Positions 19,904-29,219 of a DNA stretch of 64,000 nt are shown in pieces. The notes below the pieces were generated by a model. It was not told the DNA's origin and made no database searches. It saw only the letters and a list, made by a program, of their open reading frames with translations. The stretch comes from Corallococcus caeni (GTDB lineage: Bacteria > Myxococcota > Myxococcia > Myxococcales > Myxococcaceae): assembly GCF_036245865.1 (NCBI RefSeq), contig NZ_BTTW01000011.1:186001-250000 (forward strand), given 5' to 3'. Position 1 is the stretch's first letter. Each line of letters begins with the position of its first letter. The position numbers were made by a program, and so were the translations under genes.

Positions 19904-20617
19904 TCAGCGCTCGAAGCGGTAGCCCAGCCCGCGCACCGTGAGGAAGTGCCGGGGCGCTTCCGGATCCGCTTCGAACTTCAGCCGCAGCTGGCGCATGAAG
20001 TTGTCCACCGTGCGCGCGCTGCCCTCGTAGTGGTAGCCCCACGCGCCGGACAGGAGCTCCTCGCGGGTGAAGGTGCGGCCCGGGTGCGCCAGGAAGTGCG
20101 CCAGCAGCTTGAACTCCTGCGCCGTCAGGTCCACCGGCTGCCCGTCGCGCGCCACCGTGCGCTGCGACAGGTCCACCTTCACGTCCCCGAACGTCACCGG
20201 CGGCGGCGCGGTGCCCGTGGCCCCGAACCGGCGGCGCAGCACCGCCTTGATGCGCGCGAGCAACTCCTGGAGCCCGAAGGGCTTCACCACGTAGTCGTCC
20301 GCGCCCAGGTTGAGGCCCAGGATTTTGTCCGACTCCTGGCCCCGCGCGGACAGCACCACCACGGGCGTGTCGCGGCCGCGCTGGCGCAGCTCGCGGATGA
20401 CCTCGTAGCCGTTGAGCTCCGGCAGCATCAGGTCCAGCACCAGCAGGTCCGGCGCCTCGTCCAGCGCCTTGGCCAGGCCGGTGCGGCCGTCCTGGGCCTG
20501 AAGCACCTCGTAGCCCTCGAAGCGCAGGTTCATGGACACGCCGGTGAGGATGGACAGGTCGTCCTCCACCACCAGGATGCGCCGGGGCTTCTCCTCTTGC
20601 GGGACGGACGTGCTCAT
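19904..20617 (-). CDS. OmpR/PhoB-family response regulator
   Basis: Predicted protein of 237 residues. The receiver domain has the acidic pair VVEDD, phosphoacceptor Asp62 (LLVLDLMLP), the switch Ser (VVLSARG) and Lys in VVKPFG. A winged-helix DNA-binding domain follows (ARTVDNFMRQLRLKFE ... GLGYRFER). Its start overlaps the stop of the sensor kinase gene by 4 bases (ATGA), so the two are translated together and form a cognate pair. Target genes are unknown. Confidence 0.93.
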   Translation of the reverse strand: MSTSVPQEEKPRRILVVEDDLSILTGVSMNLRFEGYEVLQAQDGRTGLAKALDEAPDLLVLDLMLPELNGYEVIRELRQRGRDTPVVVLSARGQESDKILGLNLGADDYVVKPFGLQELLARIKAVLRRRFGATGTAPPPVTFGDVKVDLSQRTVARDGQPVDLTAQEFKLLAHFLAHPGRTFTREELLSGAWGYHYEGSARTVDNFMRQLRLKFEADPEAPRHFLTVRGLGYRFER

Positions 20618-22146
20618 GCGCGGCTCACCGGGAGCTGGAGGGTGAAGCAGCTGCCCTGGCCGGGCTCGCTCTTCACGGTGATGCGGCCGCCGTGCGCGTC
20701 CACGATGCGCTTGCTGATGGCGAGCCCCAGGCCGCTGCCCTCCGTCTTGCGCGTGAGCAGGTTGTCCACCCGGTAGAAGCGCTCGAAGATGCGCTTGCGG
20801 TCCTTCCTGGCGATTCCCACCCCGTTGTCCTCCACCGACAGGTTCACGTAGCCGCCGTCTCTCTGTGCCCGGAGGGCGATTCTGCGGTGGGTGGGCCCAC
20901 TGTACTTGTAGGCATTCTGCAACAGGTTGAGCAGCGCGCCCGCCAGCGCGACGCGGTCCACGTCCACCTTCGGCAGCCCGTCCTCCACCGCCACGGTGAA
21001 CTGCATGTCGTCGCCCAGCCGCTGGGTGCGGAAGGCCGCCACCGCCGCGTCCACCACGTCCGTCACCGGCAGCGAGTCGCGCTGGTACACCTTGCGGCCG
21101 CTCTCGATGCGCGCCCAGTCCAGCACCCGCTCGATGAGGTCCGACAGCCGCTCCGTCTCCTTCGTGAGCAGGTCCAGCACCTCCTGCGTCTGCGCGGGGT
21201 CCTTCAGCCGGCCCAGGGCCAGCGTCTCGATGAACATGCGGATGGAGGTGAGCGGCGTGCGCAGCTCATGGCTCACCAGCGACACGAAGTCCGTCTTCAT
21301 GCGCGACAGGCGCGCCTCGCGGTAGAGCACGCGGCCGGTGTACGCCACGCCGAAGGTGAGCGTCAGGTAGAACAGGCCCAGGAGCACGCCGTACACGACG
21401 CGGTTGCGCGTGGAGGCGCTCGCCACCGGATCCTCGCCCATGGGGAGCACCACCAGGCGGAAGTCCTGCAACGGCGCGGACAGCACCCGCTCCGCGAGCA
21501 CCGGCGGCCCCAGCGCGTTCTGCCGCGCCTGGGCCACCTCCGACATCAGCCGGTTGACGAGCCCGCCCTCGCCGGCGGTGTCGCGCGGCACGGGCAGCAG
21601 CGTGAAGCGCACGGGCTCCGACGTGGTCCGTCCCTGCGCCTTCTCCGACAGCAGCCCGTCCAGCGCGATGCCCGACAGCCGCACGCCGCGCACGGAGGCG
21701 CCCTGGCGCTCGGCGGCCACCATCACCGCGCGGCCTCCCGTGGCGAGCGAGAAGACGGTGGTCGCCGTCGGCAGCGAGGCGGCCTCCGGCACCAGCGCCG
21801 CCAGGGCCTCCGCCAGCTGCGGATCCTTGGTGCGCACCAGCCCGTTCTCCACGTGGAAGGTGCCCTCCGGGTCGGACAGCTCCTGGTCGTCCGGCAGGAG
21901 GAACGCCAGCCGCTCGTTGCCCACCGGCTCCAGCCGTCCGCGGCTGAGCGCGCGGGGCACCTCCGCGGACAGGTCCGCCAGCGTCCCCCGCCACGCGGCC
22001 TCCAGGCGTTTCTCCACCGCCGCGCGCTCGTTGATGATGGCCACGACGCCGAAGCCGGACAGGCCGGCCGAGGGCAGCACGACCAGCAGGATGAGCAGCG
22101 CGAACGTGCGTCGGAAGCTGAGGATGACGGGCGCGGGACGTGACAC
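20614..22146 (-). CDS. Membrane sensor histidine kinase
   Basis: Predicted 510-residue inner-membrane kinase. Two hydrophobic segments (about residues 13-37 and 257-280) enclose a periplasmic sensing region of ~220 residues with no recognised ligand motif. The DHp domain has phosphoacceptor His293 in SHELRTPL. The ATPase domain shows N-box LLQNAYKYSG, G1 DNGVGI and G2 GSGLGLAI. The start is a GTG at 22146. It is partnered with the PhoB-type regulator encoded at 19904-20617. Confidence 0.92.
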   Translation of the reverse strand: MSRPAPVILSFRRTFALLILLVVLPSAGLSGFGVVAIINERAAVEKRLEAAWRGTLADLSAEVPRALSRGRLEPVGNERLAFLLPDDQELSDPEGTFHVENGLVRTKDPQLAEALAALVPEAASLPTATTVFSLATGGRAVMVAAERQGASVRGVRLSGIALDGLLSEKAQGRTTSEPVRFTLLPVPRDTAGEGGLVNRLMSEVAQARQNALGPPVLAERVLSAPLQDFRLVVLPMGEDPVASASTRNRVVYGVLLGLFYLTLTFGVAYTGRVLYREARLSRMKTDFVSLVSHELRTPLTSIRMFIETLALGRLKDPAQTQEVLDLLTKETERLSDLIERVLDWARIESGRKVYQRDSLPVTDVVDAAVAAFRTQRLGDDMQFTVAVEDGLPKVDVDRVALAGALLNLLQNAYKYSGPTHRRIALRAQRDGGYVNLSVEDNGVGIARKDRKRIFERFYRVDNLLTRKTEGSGLGLAISKRIVDAHGGRITVKSEPGQGSCFTLQLPVSRA

Positions 22147-22210
22147 GGCACCCCGTGTCTACACGCGACGCCGCCCGTGCGCTCGCGGCATTTGGGGGGA
22201 GGGGGAGCGT

Positions 22211-22227
22211 TCCCGACACTGTCGGGA
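22211..22227. promoter_or_regulatory. Operator-like palindrome in a divergent region
   Basis: TCCCGACA-C-TGTCGGGA is a perfect 8-bp dyad between the sensor kinase gene (leftward) and the cytochrome lipoprotein gene (rightward). A second half-site TCCCGACA occurs at 22320-22327. A smaller dyad GCCTTC-GG-GAAGGC lies at 22285-22298. Such symmetry suggests a dimeric regulator; the identity is unknown. Confidence 0.45.
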
Positions 22228-22386
22228 GGCATACGGCCGGTGCGGAGGGCATCGACTTCGGGTGGGCGGGTGGGCGAGCATGCGGCCTTCGGGAAGGCGT
22301 GTGAGCTGGGCCGGCACGCTCCCGACAGGCCGTGGGGCCGCGCGCGGATGGGGCTGGACGCACGCGCCAGGCTTTCGCGGGAGGGG

Positions 22387-24435
22387 ATGGCATTTCCGAT
22401 GCGACGGCAGGGATGGGCCGCGCTGTGCGCGGTGACGACGCTGGTGCTTTCGGGCTGCAAGGAGCGCGAGGTGGCGGGCACCTGGAGCAACGCCTCCGGC
22501 TCCGTGGCGCTCAGCCGGGATGACTCGCTGCTCTACGTGGTGGACGCGGACAACGGCCTGCTCGCCGTGGTGGACACCGCCCGCCGGGAGAAGGTCTCCG
22601 AGGTGCGGGTGGGCTCGCGCCCGGAGCGCGTGGCGGTGGGCGTGGACGACACCGTGTACGTGACGAACCGGGGCGGCAGGAGCGTGTCCGTCATCCGCAA
22701 GGGTGACGCGGTGGAGGCCGCGCGCATCCCGGTGGGCGTGGAGCCCACGGGGCTCGCGGTGTCGCCGGACGGCAGCACGCTGTACGTGGTGAACAGCGCC
22801 ACGCACCAGTCCGCCGCGCGGGGCAGCCTCACCGCCATCGACACGGGCACGCTCACGGTGCGCTGGGAGCTGCCGCTGGGCGAGGAGCCGCGCGGCATCG
22901 CGCTGCTGGAGGACGGCCGCAAGGCGGCGGTGTCGCTGTTCCGGCAGGGCGACGTGGTGACGGTGGACCTGTCGGACGCGAACAAGCCCAAGGTGATGCG
23001 CGACGGCACGGACCTGAACACGAAGGCCAACCGGCCGCCGTCCTCCGTGTCCAGCCCCCTGGCGGACGAGGTCATCGACCCCCCGCAGCTTCCCGACTCC
23101 CGGCAGGGCCCGCGCACCTTCCGGGCGCGAGGCATGGTGGACCTGTTGAGCGCGCCGGATGGACGTCGCCTCTTCGCGCCGGTGCTGTGGTCGCGCGAGG
23201 ATCCGCTGGGCGGGCCCGTGGACGGCCGCGACCCGAACCCGGGCGATTCCATGTACGGCGGCGGGACGCCCTGCGGCGCGGCGGCGGGCGGCGGCGTGGT
23301 GGCGGCGGGCCTGGTGACCTTCGACACGGAGGACGAGGCGCCCCGGCCGGTGGTGGACGACCTGGACGAGTGCAAGCCGCCGCCGGAGGAGAAGCCGGAC
23401 TACCCCACGTCGCTCATCGCGAGCCCGTCGTTCAAGGCGCCCCTCCAGGGGCCGGCGGCGGCGGTGGTGGACCCCACGGGCGCGTGGCTGTTCCTGGTGA
23501 ACCAGGACTCGAACAACGTGGCCATCCTGCCCTCGTGGCGGCGCTCCGGGTCGGACCTGCCGAACGAGTCGAGCCCGGTGCGGCAGCTGGTGGACGTGGG
23601 CGCGGGGCCCAACGGCATCGCGCTCACGCGGGACGGGCGCAAGGCGTACGTCTACAACGCGTTCGACCACACGGTCAGCACGCTGGTGGGCGGGGCCGGG
23701 GACATCCGCGAAGAGGGCACGCGCCTGGTCATCGCGGGCGACACGCTGTCGCCGCTGGCTGCGGAGGGCCGGCGGCTGTTCTTCAGCGCGGTGGATCCGC
23801 GGATGACCAGCCCGTCCGTGGCGGTGTCCTGCGCGTCGTGCCACCTGGAGGGCCGCGAGGACGGCCACGTGTGGGGCTTCCCGGACGGGCCGCGCCAGAC
23901 GCCCAGCCTGGCGGGCCGCATGACGACGGCCACGGCGCCCTTCCACTGGAGCGGCGAGTTCTCCGCGCTGGGGGACTTCATGAGCGCCACGGTGAAGGAC
24001 CGCATGGGCGGCCAGGAGCTGGACGCGGACACGGTGGCGAAGCTGGGCGCGTTCATCGACGCCATCCCCGCGACGGACAACCCGTCCCGGGGCGAGCCGC
24101 TGACGGCGGCGCAGGCGCGCGGGGCCTCCCTCTTCAAGCAGGCGAAGTGCGACACCTGCCACACGGGCACGGCGCTCACGAACAACACCAACGCGGACGT
24201 GGGCACGTTCGTGCTGTCGGGCGTGCTGCGGGACGCGGCTGCGGTCGTCCGGTCGGGGCTCAACACGCCGTCGCTGCTGGGCGTGGGCCGCACCGCGCCG
24301 TACCTGCATGACGGCAGCGCGCCCACGCTCCGGGCCCGCCTGATGAACGGCCGCGAGTCGAACCAGCACGGCATGACGGCGGACCTGTCCGACGCGGACG
24401 TGGACGACCTGGTGGCGTACCTGGAGACGCTGTAG
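22387..24435 (+). CDS. YVTN beta-propeller / di-haem cytochrome c lipoprotein
   Basis: Predicted lipoprotein of 682 residues with lipobox VLSGC. The N-terminal ~430 residues are a YVTN-type beta-propeller (SRDDSLLYVVDADNG, then SPDGSTLYVVNS). The C-terminal part is a cytochrome with two haem sites: CASCH near residue 482 and CDTCH near 588. Late segments PSLAGRM, PSLLGVGRTAPYLHDGS and an AYLETL ending resemble the cytochrome c peroxidase/MauG group. It probably acts in surface electron transfer or peroxide/metal chemistry. Start ATG 22387 follows GGAGG very closely; ATG 22399 is an alternative. Confidence 0.83.
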   Translation: MAFPMRRQGWAALCAVTTLVLSGCKEREVAGTWSNASGSVALSRDDSLLYVVDADNGLLAVVDTARREKVSEVRVGSRPERVAVGVDDTVYVTNRGGRSVSVIRKGDAVEAARIPVGVEPTGLAVSPDGSTLYVVNSATHQSAARGSLTAIDTGTLTVRWELPLGEEPRGIALLEDGRKAAVSLFRQGDVVTVDLSDANKPKVMRDGTDLNTKANRPPSSVSSPLADEVIDPPQLPDSRQGPRTFRARGMVDLLSAPDGRRLFAPVLWSREDPLGGPVDGRDPNPGDSMYGGGTPCGAAAGGGVVAAGLVTFDTEDEAPRPVVDDLDECKPPPEEKPDYPTSLIASPSFKAPLQGPAAAVVDPTGAWLFLVNQDSNNVAILPSWRRSGSDLPNESSPVRQLVDVGAGPNGIALTRDGRKAYVYNAFDHTVSTLVGGAGDIREEGTRLVIAGDTLSPLAAEGRRLFFSAVDPRMTSPSVAVSCASCHLEGREDGHVWGFPDGPRQTPSLAGRMTTATAPFHWSGEFSALGDFMSATVKDRMGGQELDADTVAKLGAFIDAIPATDNPSRGEPLTAAQARGASLFKQAKCDTCHTGTALTNNTNADVGTFVLSGVLRDAAAVVRSGLNTPSLLGVGRTAPYLHDGSAPTLRARLMNGRESNQHGMTADLSDADVDDLVAYLETL

Positions 24436-24567
24436 CGCGAAGCGAACCGCACGGGCGCGGTCATCCCCGCTGGGAGATGGCCGCGCCTGCTGGGCGCGAG
24501 ACGGCGGTGTTCAAGAGGCAGGAGGCTTGCCTGCGCGAACCCGCCGTGTGCATGGTGCCCGCCGCTC

Positions 24568-25677
24568 ATGCGCTCCCCCTCACAGGCAGCGGGTCCGTCC
24601 CAGCCCGGGATGGCGTACGCGCCCTGGGGGTTGGTGCTGCTGGTCCTGGTCCACCACTTCGGACTCTGGGCCTGGACGTCCTGGCACCGGGGCATCCCCG
24701 CGCTCCTGGTGTTGGACCGCTGGGACTCCCACCACTACAGCACGCTGGTCCTGGACGGGTACTCGTGGCCGCTCTGGGCCTTCCTGCCGCTGTACCCAGG
24801 CCTGGTCTGGCTGGTGCGGCTGGGGCTTGGCGGCACCCTGCCTCCCCAGGTCGTGGGCACGCTCCTGTCCACGGCGTGCCTGCTGGGGTTCATCGCGTGG
24901 AACACGCATGAGGCGCGGCAGGCACCACCGGGCCATGGGATGACGGCGCGGACGCCGTGGGGATGGTTCGCGTTCCTCTACGGTCCCGCCAGCTTCGCGC
25001 TGCACTCGCACCACACGGAGGGGCTCTTCCTGCTCCTGTCGTTCGGGGCCCTGGCGTGCGCCTCGCGGGGGCGGCTCCTGCCTTCCGCCGTCCTGGTCTC
25101 GCTGTGCATCTTCACCCGCAATCAAGGCTGCTTCGTGGCGATCTCCGCGGCGCTCCTGGCGGCCCTGCGCGAGCCGACATGGCGTGAGCGCTTCATGCGC
25201 TTCAGCGTCATGGGGGGCGTGGCGCTGCTGGCGTTCGCGGGGTTGCTGGTCTTCGAGTGGAGCCGGTCCGGGGATCCGTTCATGTTCCTGAAGGCGCAGC
25301 GGGAGTGGAACCACGTGGACTCCCTCTGGGAGGCCATCCGGGGATTGTGGTTCGGCAATGCCTGGCACCGGGGCTTCAACGGCTGGCTGGTGCTGCGGAA
25401 CGCCTTTGGCGCGGTGTGGCTGGTGTTCGCATTGGTGTTGTGGCGCCGCGAACGGGCCCTGGGCCTCTATGCCCTGCTGTCGCTGCTAGTGATGCTGCCT
25501 CAGGGCGACCTGGGAAATGCCTTCCGCTTCGGCGCGGTGCTCTTCCCGGTGATGTTCGTCGCGGGTGACTGGCTGGCCACGCGCCCCGTGGCCATGCGCT
25601 GGACCGTGGCGCTGCTGCTCGTGTGGCTCAATCACAAGGTGACCCACGCCTATGCCATCGCGAAGTGGCCTTACTGA
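24568..25677 (+). CDS. PIG-V-like multi-pass membrane glycosyltransferase
   Basis: Predicted integral membrane protein of about 369 residues with roughly eight to nine hydrophobic segments. Motifs DRWDSHHY (first loop), FLPLYPGLVWL and HHTEGLFLLL match the GPI mannosyltransferase PIG-V layout, where the acidic loop and the Y/H-TE motif face lipid-linked sugar donors. In bacteria such enzymes are thought to transfer sugars outside the membrane. Acceptor and sugar are unknown. ATG 24568 is taken; ATG 24610 is equally possible and neither has a clear ribosome site. No glycan cluster surrounds it. Confidence 0.72.
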   Translation: MRSPSQAAGPSQPGMAYAPWGLVLLVLVHHFGLWAWTSWHRGIPALLVLDRWDSHHYSTLVLDGYSWPLWAFLPLYPGLVWLVRLGLGGTLPPQVVGTLLSTACLLGFIAWNTHEARQAPPGHGMTARTPWGWFAFLYGPASFALHSHHTEGLFLLLSFGALACASRGRLLPSAVLVSLCIFTRNQGCFVAISAALLAALREPTWRERFMRFSVMGGVALLAFAGLLVFEWSRSGDPFMFLKAQREWNHVDSLWEAIRGLWFGNAWHRGFNGWLVLRNAFGAVWLVFALVLWRRERALGLYALLSLLVMLPQGDLGNAFRFGAVLFPVMFVAGDWLATRPVAMRWTVALLLVWLNHKVTHAYAIAKWPY

Positions 25678-25701
25678 GAAGGGCTGTCAGGCGATGACTG
25701 C

Positions 25702-26466
25702 CTAGCCCGCGTCGGGGATACCGGGCGTGGCCGGCTTCGGAACCACCGGCGCCTTCACCGCGGGACGCGGGGCGGGGACGGGCCGCGGCGTCACCGAGCC
25801 CGGGGGCGCGGAGAGCAGGTCCGTCGTCCCCGCGCGCGGCGTGGTGAGGCTGTCCAGCGGCTCCAGCGGCGCATCCAGGAGGAGGCCGTCTCCCGCGTCG
25901 GCCGGAGGCTCCGTGCCTGCGTCCGCCGTCGGATCCAGCATGCCGTGGTGCGACGTCACCGCGAGGCGGGCCACGTCCAGCGCACGGTCGGGGTCGTCCC
26001 CCAGCCAGGTCACGACGACGACGCACGGCGTGTCGTCATCCCACGTCACCACCTGCGTCATGCCCTGGACGGGGTTGCGGCGCGCGGCGGCGCGGCCCAG
26101 CGCCGGAATCTCCTCGCCGCCCGCGTTCAGCGTGGGCGCGAGCAGCGCGCGAACATCCGCGTTCGCGTAGTGCGGCTGGCAGTCATACGCCACCGACACG
26201 GCCACGTCCGGCATCGCCGCCGAACGCAGCGAGCACAGCGGACCGCACGTTGGACACGCGCGGTCCTCCTTCATCGTGAAGCCGTTGAGCGTGAGGTCGC
26301 GCAGGTCCGCCGGCAGCAGTTCCTCGCACGAGGGCACGGTCAGCGGGGACGGCCGTCCCGGCAGCCCCGTGAGCGTCCCCGCATCCGACGTGCCCGTGCC
26401 CGCACCGGGTTTGCTGCACGCGCCCAATGCGAGCGCCATCAGCAGTGCACCCCGTCCGACCCTCAT
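25702..26466 (-). CDS. Lipoprotein with proline-rich C-terminal tail
   Basis: Predicted protein of 254 residues with lipobox ALGAC. I chose ATG 26466 because it starts the signal peptide; GGAG lies about 11 bases upstream. The central part has six cysteines, including a CPTCGPLC cluster, and WDDDTPCVVVVTWLGDD. The last ~60 residues are Pro/Ala/Thr-rich (PVPAPRPAVKAPVVPKPATP), probably a periplasmic or surface spacer. No family recognised. Confidence 0.68.
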   Translation of the reverse strand: MRVGRGALLMALALGACSKPGAGTGTSDAGTLTGLPGRPSPLTVPSCEELLPADLRDLTLNGFTMKEDRACPTCGPLCSLRSAAMPDVAVSVAYDCQPHYANADVRALLAPTLNAGGEEIPALGRAAARRNPVQGMTQVVTWDDDTPCVVVVTWLGDDPDRALDVARLAVTSHHGMLDPTADAGTEPPADAGDGLLLDAPLEPLDSLTTPRAGTTDLLSAPPGSVTPRPVPAPRPAVKAPVVPKPATPGIPDAG

Positions 26467-26651
26467 CCCGTCTGCTCTCCTCACCGACGCCATGCGCGCG
26501 GGCGCGGATGGTAGACCGGGCCCGGCCCCCGTCATCAGCATTGTGGCGAGGCTGCCGCTTTCCGGACGCGACCGGATGGCGGGAGAGAGGTCGGGCAGGC
26601 CGGCCTCGTTCAGGGCCAGAGCGTGGGCTAGGCTGCCTGCCTTCTTCCACC

Positions 26652-27650
26652 ATGCGCCTCCCCGGTCTCCTCACCCTGTCGGTCCTGGCCCTGGCGCCGG
26701 CCGTTCCCGCGCGGGCCCAGACGCCCGTCCCGCCCTCCCGGAGCGCGACCCCCGACGAGTCCTGGAGCGAACCCGGCAAGCCCGCTCCCGAAGCCCCACC
26801 CCCGGAGCCCGCCCGTCCCCAGGCCGCCCCCAACGAGGAGGCCCCCACGCGCGTCCAGCCTCCGTCCGACACCCAGGGTGAAGCCGAGGGCTGGGAAGCC
26901 TTCCCCGGAGCCTCCGACGCCGTCACCGCGCCGCCTCCGCCCCCCCGGTACGCCCCACCGCCACCGCCCGCCGAGCCCCCGCCCACGCGACGCCGCGTCA
27001 AGCCGCCCCGCCCCCCGCGTCCCCCGAGCCCACCCCAGGCCCCCAACCGCTACGGGCTCTACGGCGGGCGGTCGCTGGGCTCCGGACACGTGGGCGTGGG
27101 CATGGAGCTGGGCTATCCCTTCGCGTCCGCGCGCGCCGTGTACGGCGTCCTGGAGCCCCTGGACCTGGGGCTGGGCGTGGACACCGTCTACGGCCTGATG
27201 ACGGAGCTGCGCGCCAGCGCCCGCCTCACCCTCATGGACAGCCAGAACGTGAGCCTGGCCCTCGTGGCGGACGGGGGCCGCGCGTTCTTCCTGCGCCCCC
27301 CGGACACGGAGGACCGGGGCGCGCGCTACCTGAGCGGCCGGCGCGACTGGAACGTGGCCCCGGGGTTGGTGGCGTCCTTCCAGGGCGACGGCCCGCGCGC
27401 GTGGCGGCCGTACCTGGACGTCCGCGCCCTCTTCGCCTTCGACCTGGACCCCATCCAGCGCGACCCGCTGTCCGGCGTGCCGCCCGCGTGGAAGCTGGAC
27501 GCCGCCGTCCTCGTCCGGTTGGGCGCCGAGTTTCCCGTCGGAGAGAAGACGTCCTACGCTGTCTCCTTCGGCGGGGACTTCCGCAGCCGCTCCACGGACG
27601 CGGAGTTCATGCCCACGCTGTCCGTGGGCGTGGTGTCCGCGCTGTTCTGA
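26652..27650 (+). CDS. Exported protein with proline-rich region and outer-membrane-like barrel
   Basis: Predicted protein of 332 residues. A signal peptide ends near AVPARAQ. Residues ~25-130 are extremely Pro/Arg-rich. The remainder alternates hydrophobic and polar residues in short strands (GVGMELGYPFASARAVYGVLE, then VSFGGDFRSR and SVGVVSALF with a C-terminal Phe). That pattern fits a small outer-membrane beta-barrel. No ribosome site precedes ATG 26652. The gene is followed by gpsA after 37 bases. Confidence 0.6.
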   Translation: MRLPGLLTLSVLALAPAVPARAQTPVPPSRSATPDESWSEPGKPAPEAPPPEPARPQAAPNEEAPTRVQPPSDTQGEAEGWEAFPGASDAVTAPPPPPRYAPPPPPAEPPPTRRRVKPPRPPRPPSPPQAPNRYGLYGGRSLGSGHVGVGMELGYPFASARAVYGVLEPLDLGLGVDTVYGLMTELRASARLTLMDSQNVSLALVADGGRAFFLRPPDTEDRGARYLSGRRDWNVAPGLVASFQGDGPRAWRPYLDVRALFAFDLDPIQRDPLSGVPPAWKLDAAVLVRLGAEFPVGEKTSYAVSFGGDFRSRSTDAEFMPTLSVGVVSALF

Positions 27651-27687
27651 AGAACCCCCACTCCCCCTCTCGACCCGAGGTCATCTC

Positions 27688-28695
27688 ATGCGCGGCAGTG
27701 TCATCGGTGCAGGCTCCTTCGGAACGGCGCTCGCCAACGTGCTCGCGGTGAATTGCGACGAAGTCCGCCTGTGGGGCCGCGAACCCTCCACCGTGGAGGC
27801 CATCAACACCCGCCACGAGAACGACACCTACCTGAAGGGCATCCCCCTCTCCGAGCGCGTGCGCGCGACCACGGACCTGGAGGAGGCGCTGGCGGGCTCG
27901 GAGATGGTGGTGCTCGCCACGCCCAGCCACGCCACGCGCGAGGTGCTCGCTCGCGCGAAGGCCTTCCTGCCGAAGAGCGTGCCCCTGGTCACGGTGTCCA
28001 AGGGCATCGAGAACGGCACGCTGCTCACCATGACGGAGCTGTTGGAGGACTGTCTGCCGGAGGAGTTCCACCCGTACGTCGCGGTGCTCTCCGGCCCCAG
28101 CTTCGCCAAGGAGCTGGCGCGGCGCATGCCCACGGTGGTGACCATCGCGTCGCACTGGGACAAGGTGGCCCAGCGCTGTCAGAAGGCGCTGCAGACGGAC
28201 ACCTTCCGCTCGTACACGTCCACGGACGTGGTGGGCGTGCAGTACGGCGGCGCGCTGAAGAACGTCATCGCCATCGCCGCGGGCATGGCGGACGGCCTGG
28301 GCATGGGCCACAACGCGCGGGCCGCCATCATCACGCGCGGCCTGGCGGAGATCACCCGGCTCGCCGTGCGCAAGGGCGCCAACCCACTGACGCTCTCCGG
28401 CCTGTCCGGCATGGGCGACCTGGTGCTCACCTGCACCGGCGAGCTCAGCCGCAACCGCCACGTGGGCATGGAGCTGGGCAAGGGCCGCAAGCTGCCGGAC
28501 ATCCTCGCGGAGATGAAGGAGGTCGCCGAGGGCGTGAAGACGGCGAAGAGCGCGCGCGACCTGTCCCTCAAGACGGGCGTGGAGCTGCCCATCTGCGAGC
28601 AGGTCTACCTCATCGCCTACGAGGGCAAGAACGCCAAGGCGGCGGTGGTGGACCTGATGACGCGCCAGCCGAAGTCGGAGCTGTCCGGCGTCTGA
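27688..28695 (+). CDS. gpsA: Glycerol-3-phosphate dehydrogenase [NAD(P)+]
   Basis: Cytosolic enzyme of 335 residues, the usual size, reducing dihydroxyacetone phosphate to sn-glycerol 3-phosphate for phospholipid synthesis. The nucleotide motif GAGSFGTALA starts at residue 7. The catalytic and substrate region shows GPSFAKELA, then QYGGALKNVIAIAAG (catalytic Lys) and later GLSGMGDLVLTCTG with SRN. AGGT lies shortly before the ATG. It stands alone here, flanked by an outer-membrane-like protein and a convergent membrane protein gene. Confidence 0.95.
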   Translation: MRGSVIGAGSFGTALANVLAVNCDEVRLWGREPSTVEAINTRHENDTYLKGIPLSERVRATTDLEEALAGSEMVVLATPSHATREVLARAKAFLPKSVPLVTVSKGIENGTLLTMTELLEDCLPEEFHPYVAVLSGPSFAKELARRMPTVVTIASHWDKVAQRCQKALQTDTFRSYTSTDVVGVQYGGALKNVIAIAAGMADGLGMGHNARAAIITRGLAEITRLAVRKGANPLTLSGLSGMGDLVLTCTGELSRNRHVGMELGKGRKLPDILAEMKEVAEGVKTAKSARDLSLKTGVELPICEQVYLIAYEGKNAKAAVVDLMTRQPKSELSGV

Positions 28696-28707
28696 AGCGA
28701 CGGAGCG

Positions 28708-29169
28708 CTAGTAGCGGCGCGGCCTGGCTTCCGGGCCTGCGCCGCGCACGCGCCACACGGTGAGCCGCTCGGAGTTGGTGTGGCTCAGGACGAGCCCTTC
28801 CGTCTGCATCTCCTCCAGCAGGCGGTTCGTCTTGAGGCGGTCCAGCCCGATGGTGCGGCCCAGCAGGTCGCCGGGCATGCCGCTGATGTTGCTGCGCAGC
28901 TCGTTGATGATGGCGCGCTTGAACTCGTTCTTCTGCAGGCCGTCCATGTCCTGCGTCCGCCACGCGGACAGGATGCCCCAGCCGATGAGCAGCAGCGTCA
29001 CCACGGCGATGACCGGGTAGACGATGTGGCTGTTCTTCTCGAGCAGCTCGATGTAGCCGGTGGTGATGGACGAGACGGGCCGGTCGTAGTCCGGCCCGGA
29101 GTCCTGTCCGGGCAGACCTTCGATTTGGGCCGTCAACAGCGGGAGGAGCAGTTTCAGCGCGGGAGCCAA
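28708..29169 (-). CDS. Single-pass membrane protein with winged-helix-like tail
   Basis: Predicted protein of 153 residues. One clear transmembrane helix (about residues 49-68, HIVYPVIAVVTLLLIGWGIL) follows a short N-terminal part. The cytosolic part (EFKRAIINELRSNISGMPGDLLGRTIGLD ... LLEEMQTEGLV) looks like a small winged helix of the ArsR/MarR sort. The start is a TTG at 29169 with weak support. Function unknown. It is convergent with gpsA, leaving 12 bases. Confidence 0.6.
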   Translation of the reverse strand: MAPALKLLLPLLTAQIEGLPGQDSGPDYDRPVSSITTGYIELLEKNSHIVYPVIAVVTLLLIGWGILSAWRTQDMDGLQKNEFKRAIINELRSNISGMPGDLLGRTIGLDRLKTNRLLEEMQTEGLVLSHTNSERLTVWRVRGAGPEARPRRY

Positions 29170-29219
29170 GGCCCCCCGACTCTACGGGGAGGGCCCCCGC
29201 GCCGACAACCCGCCCACCG

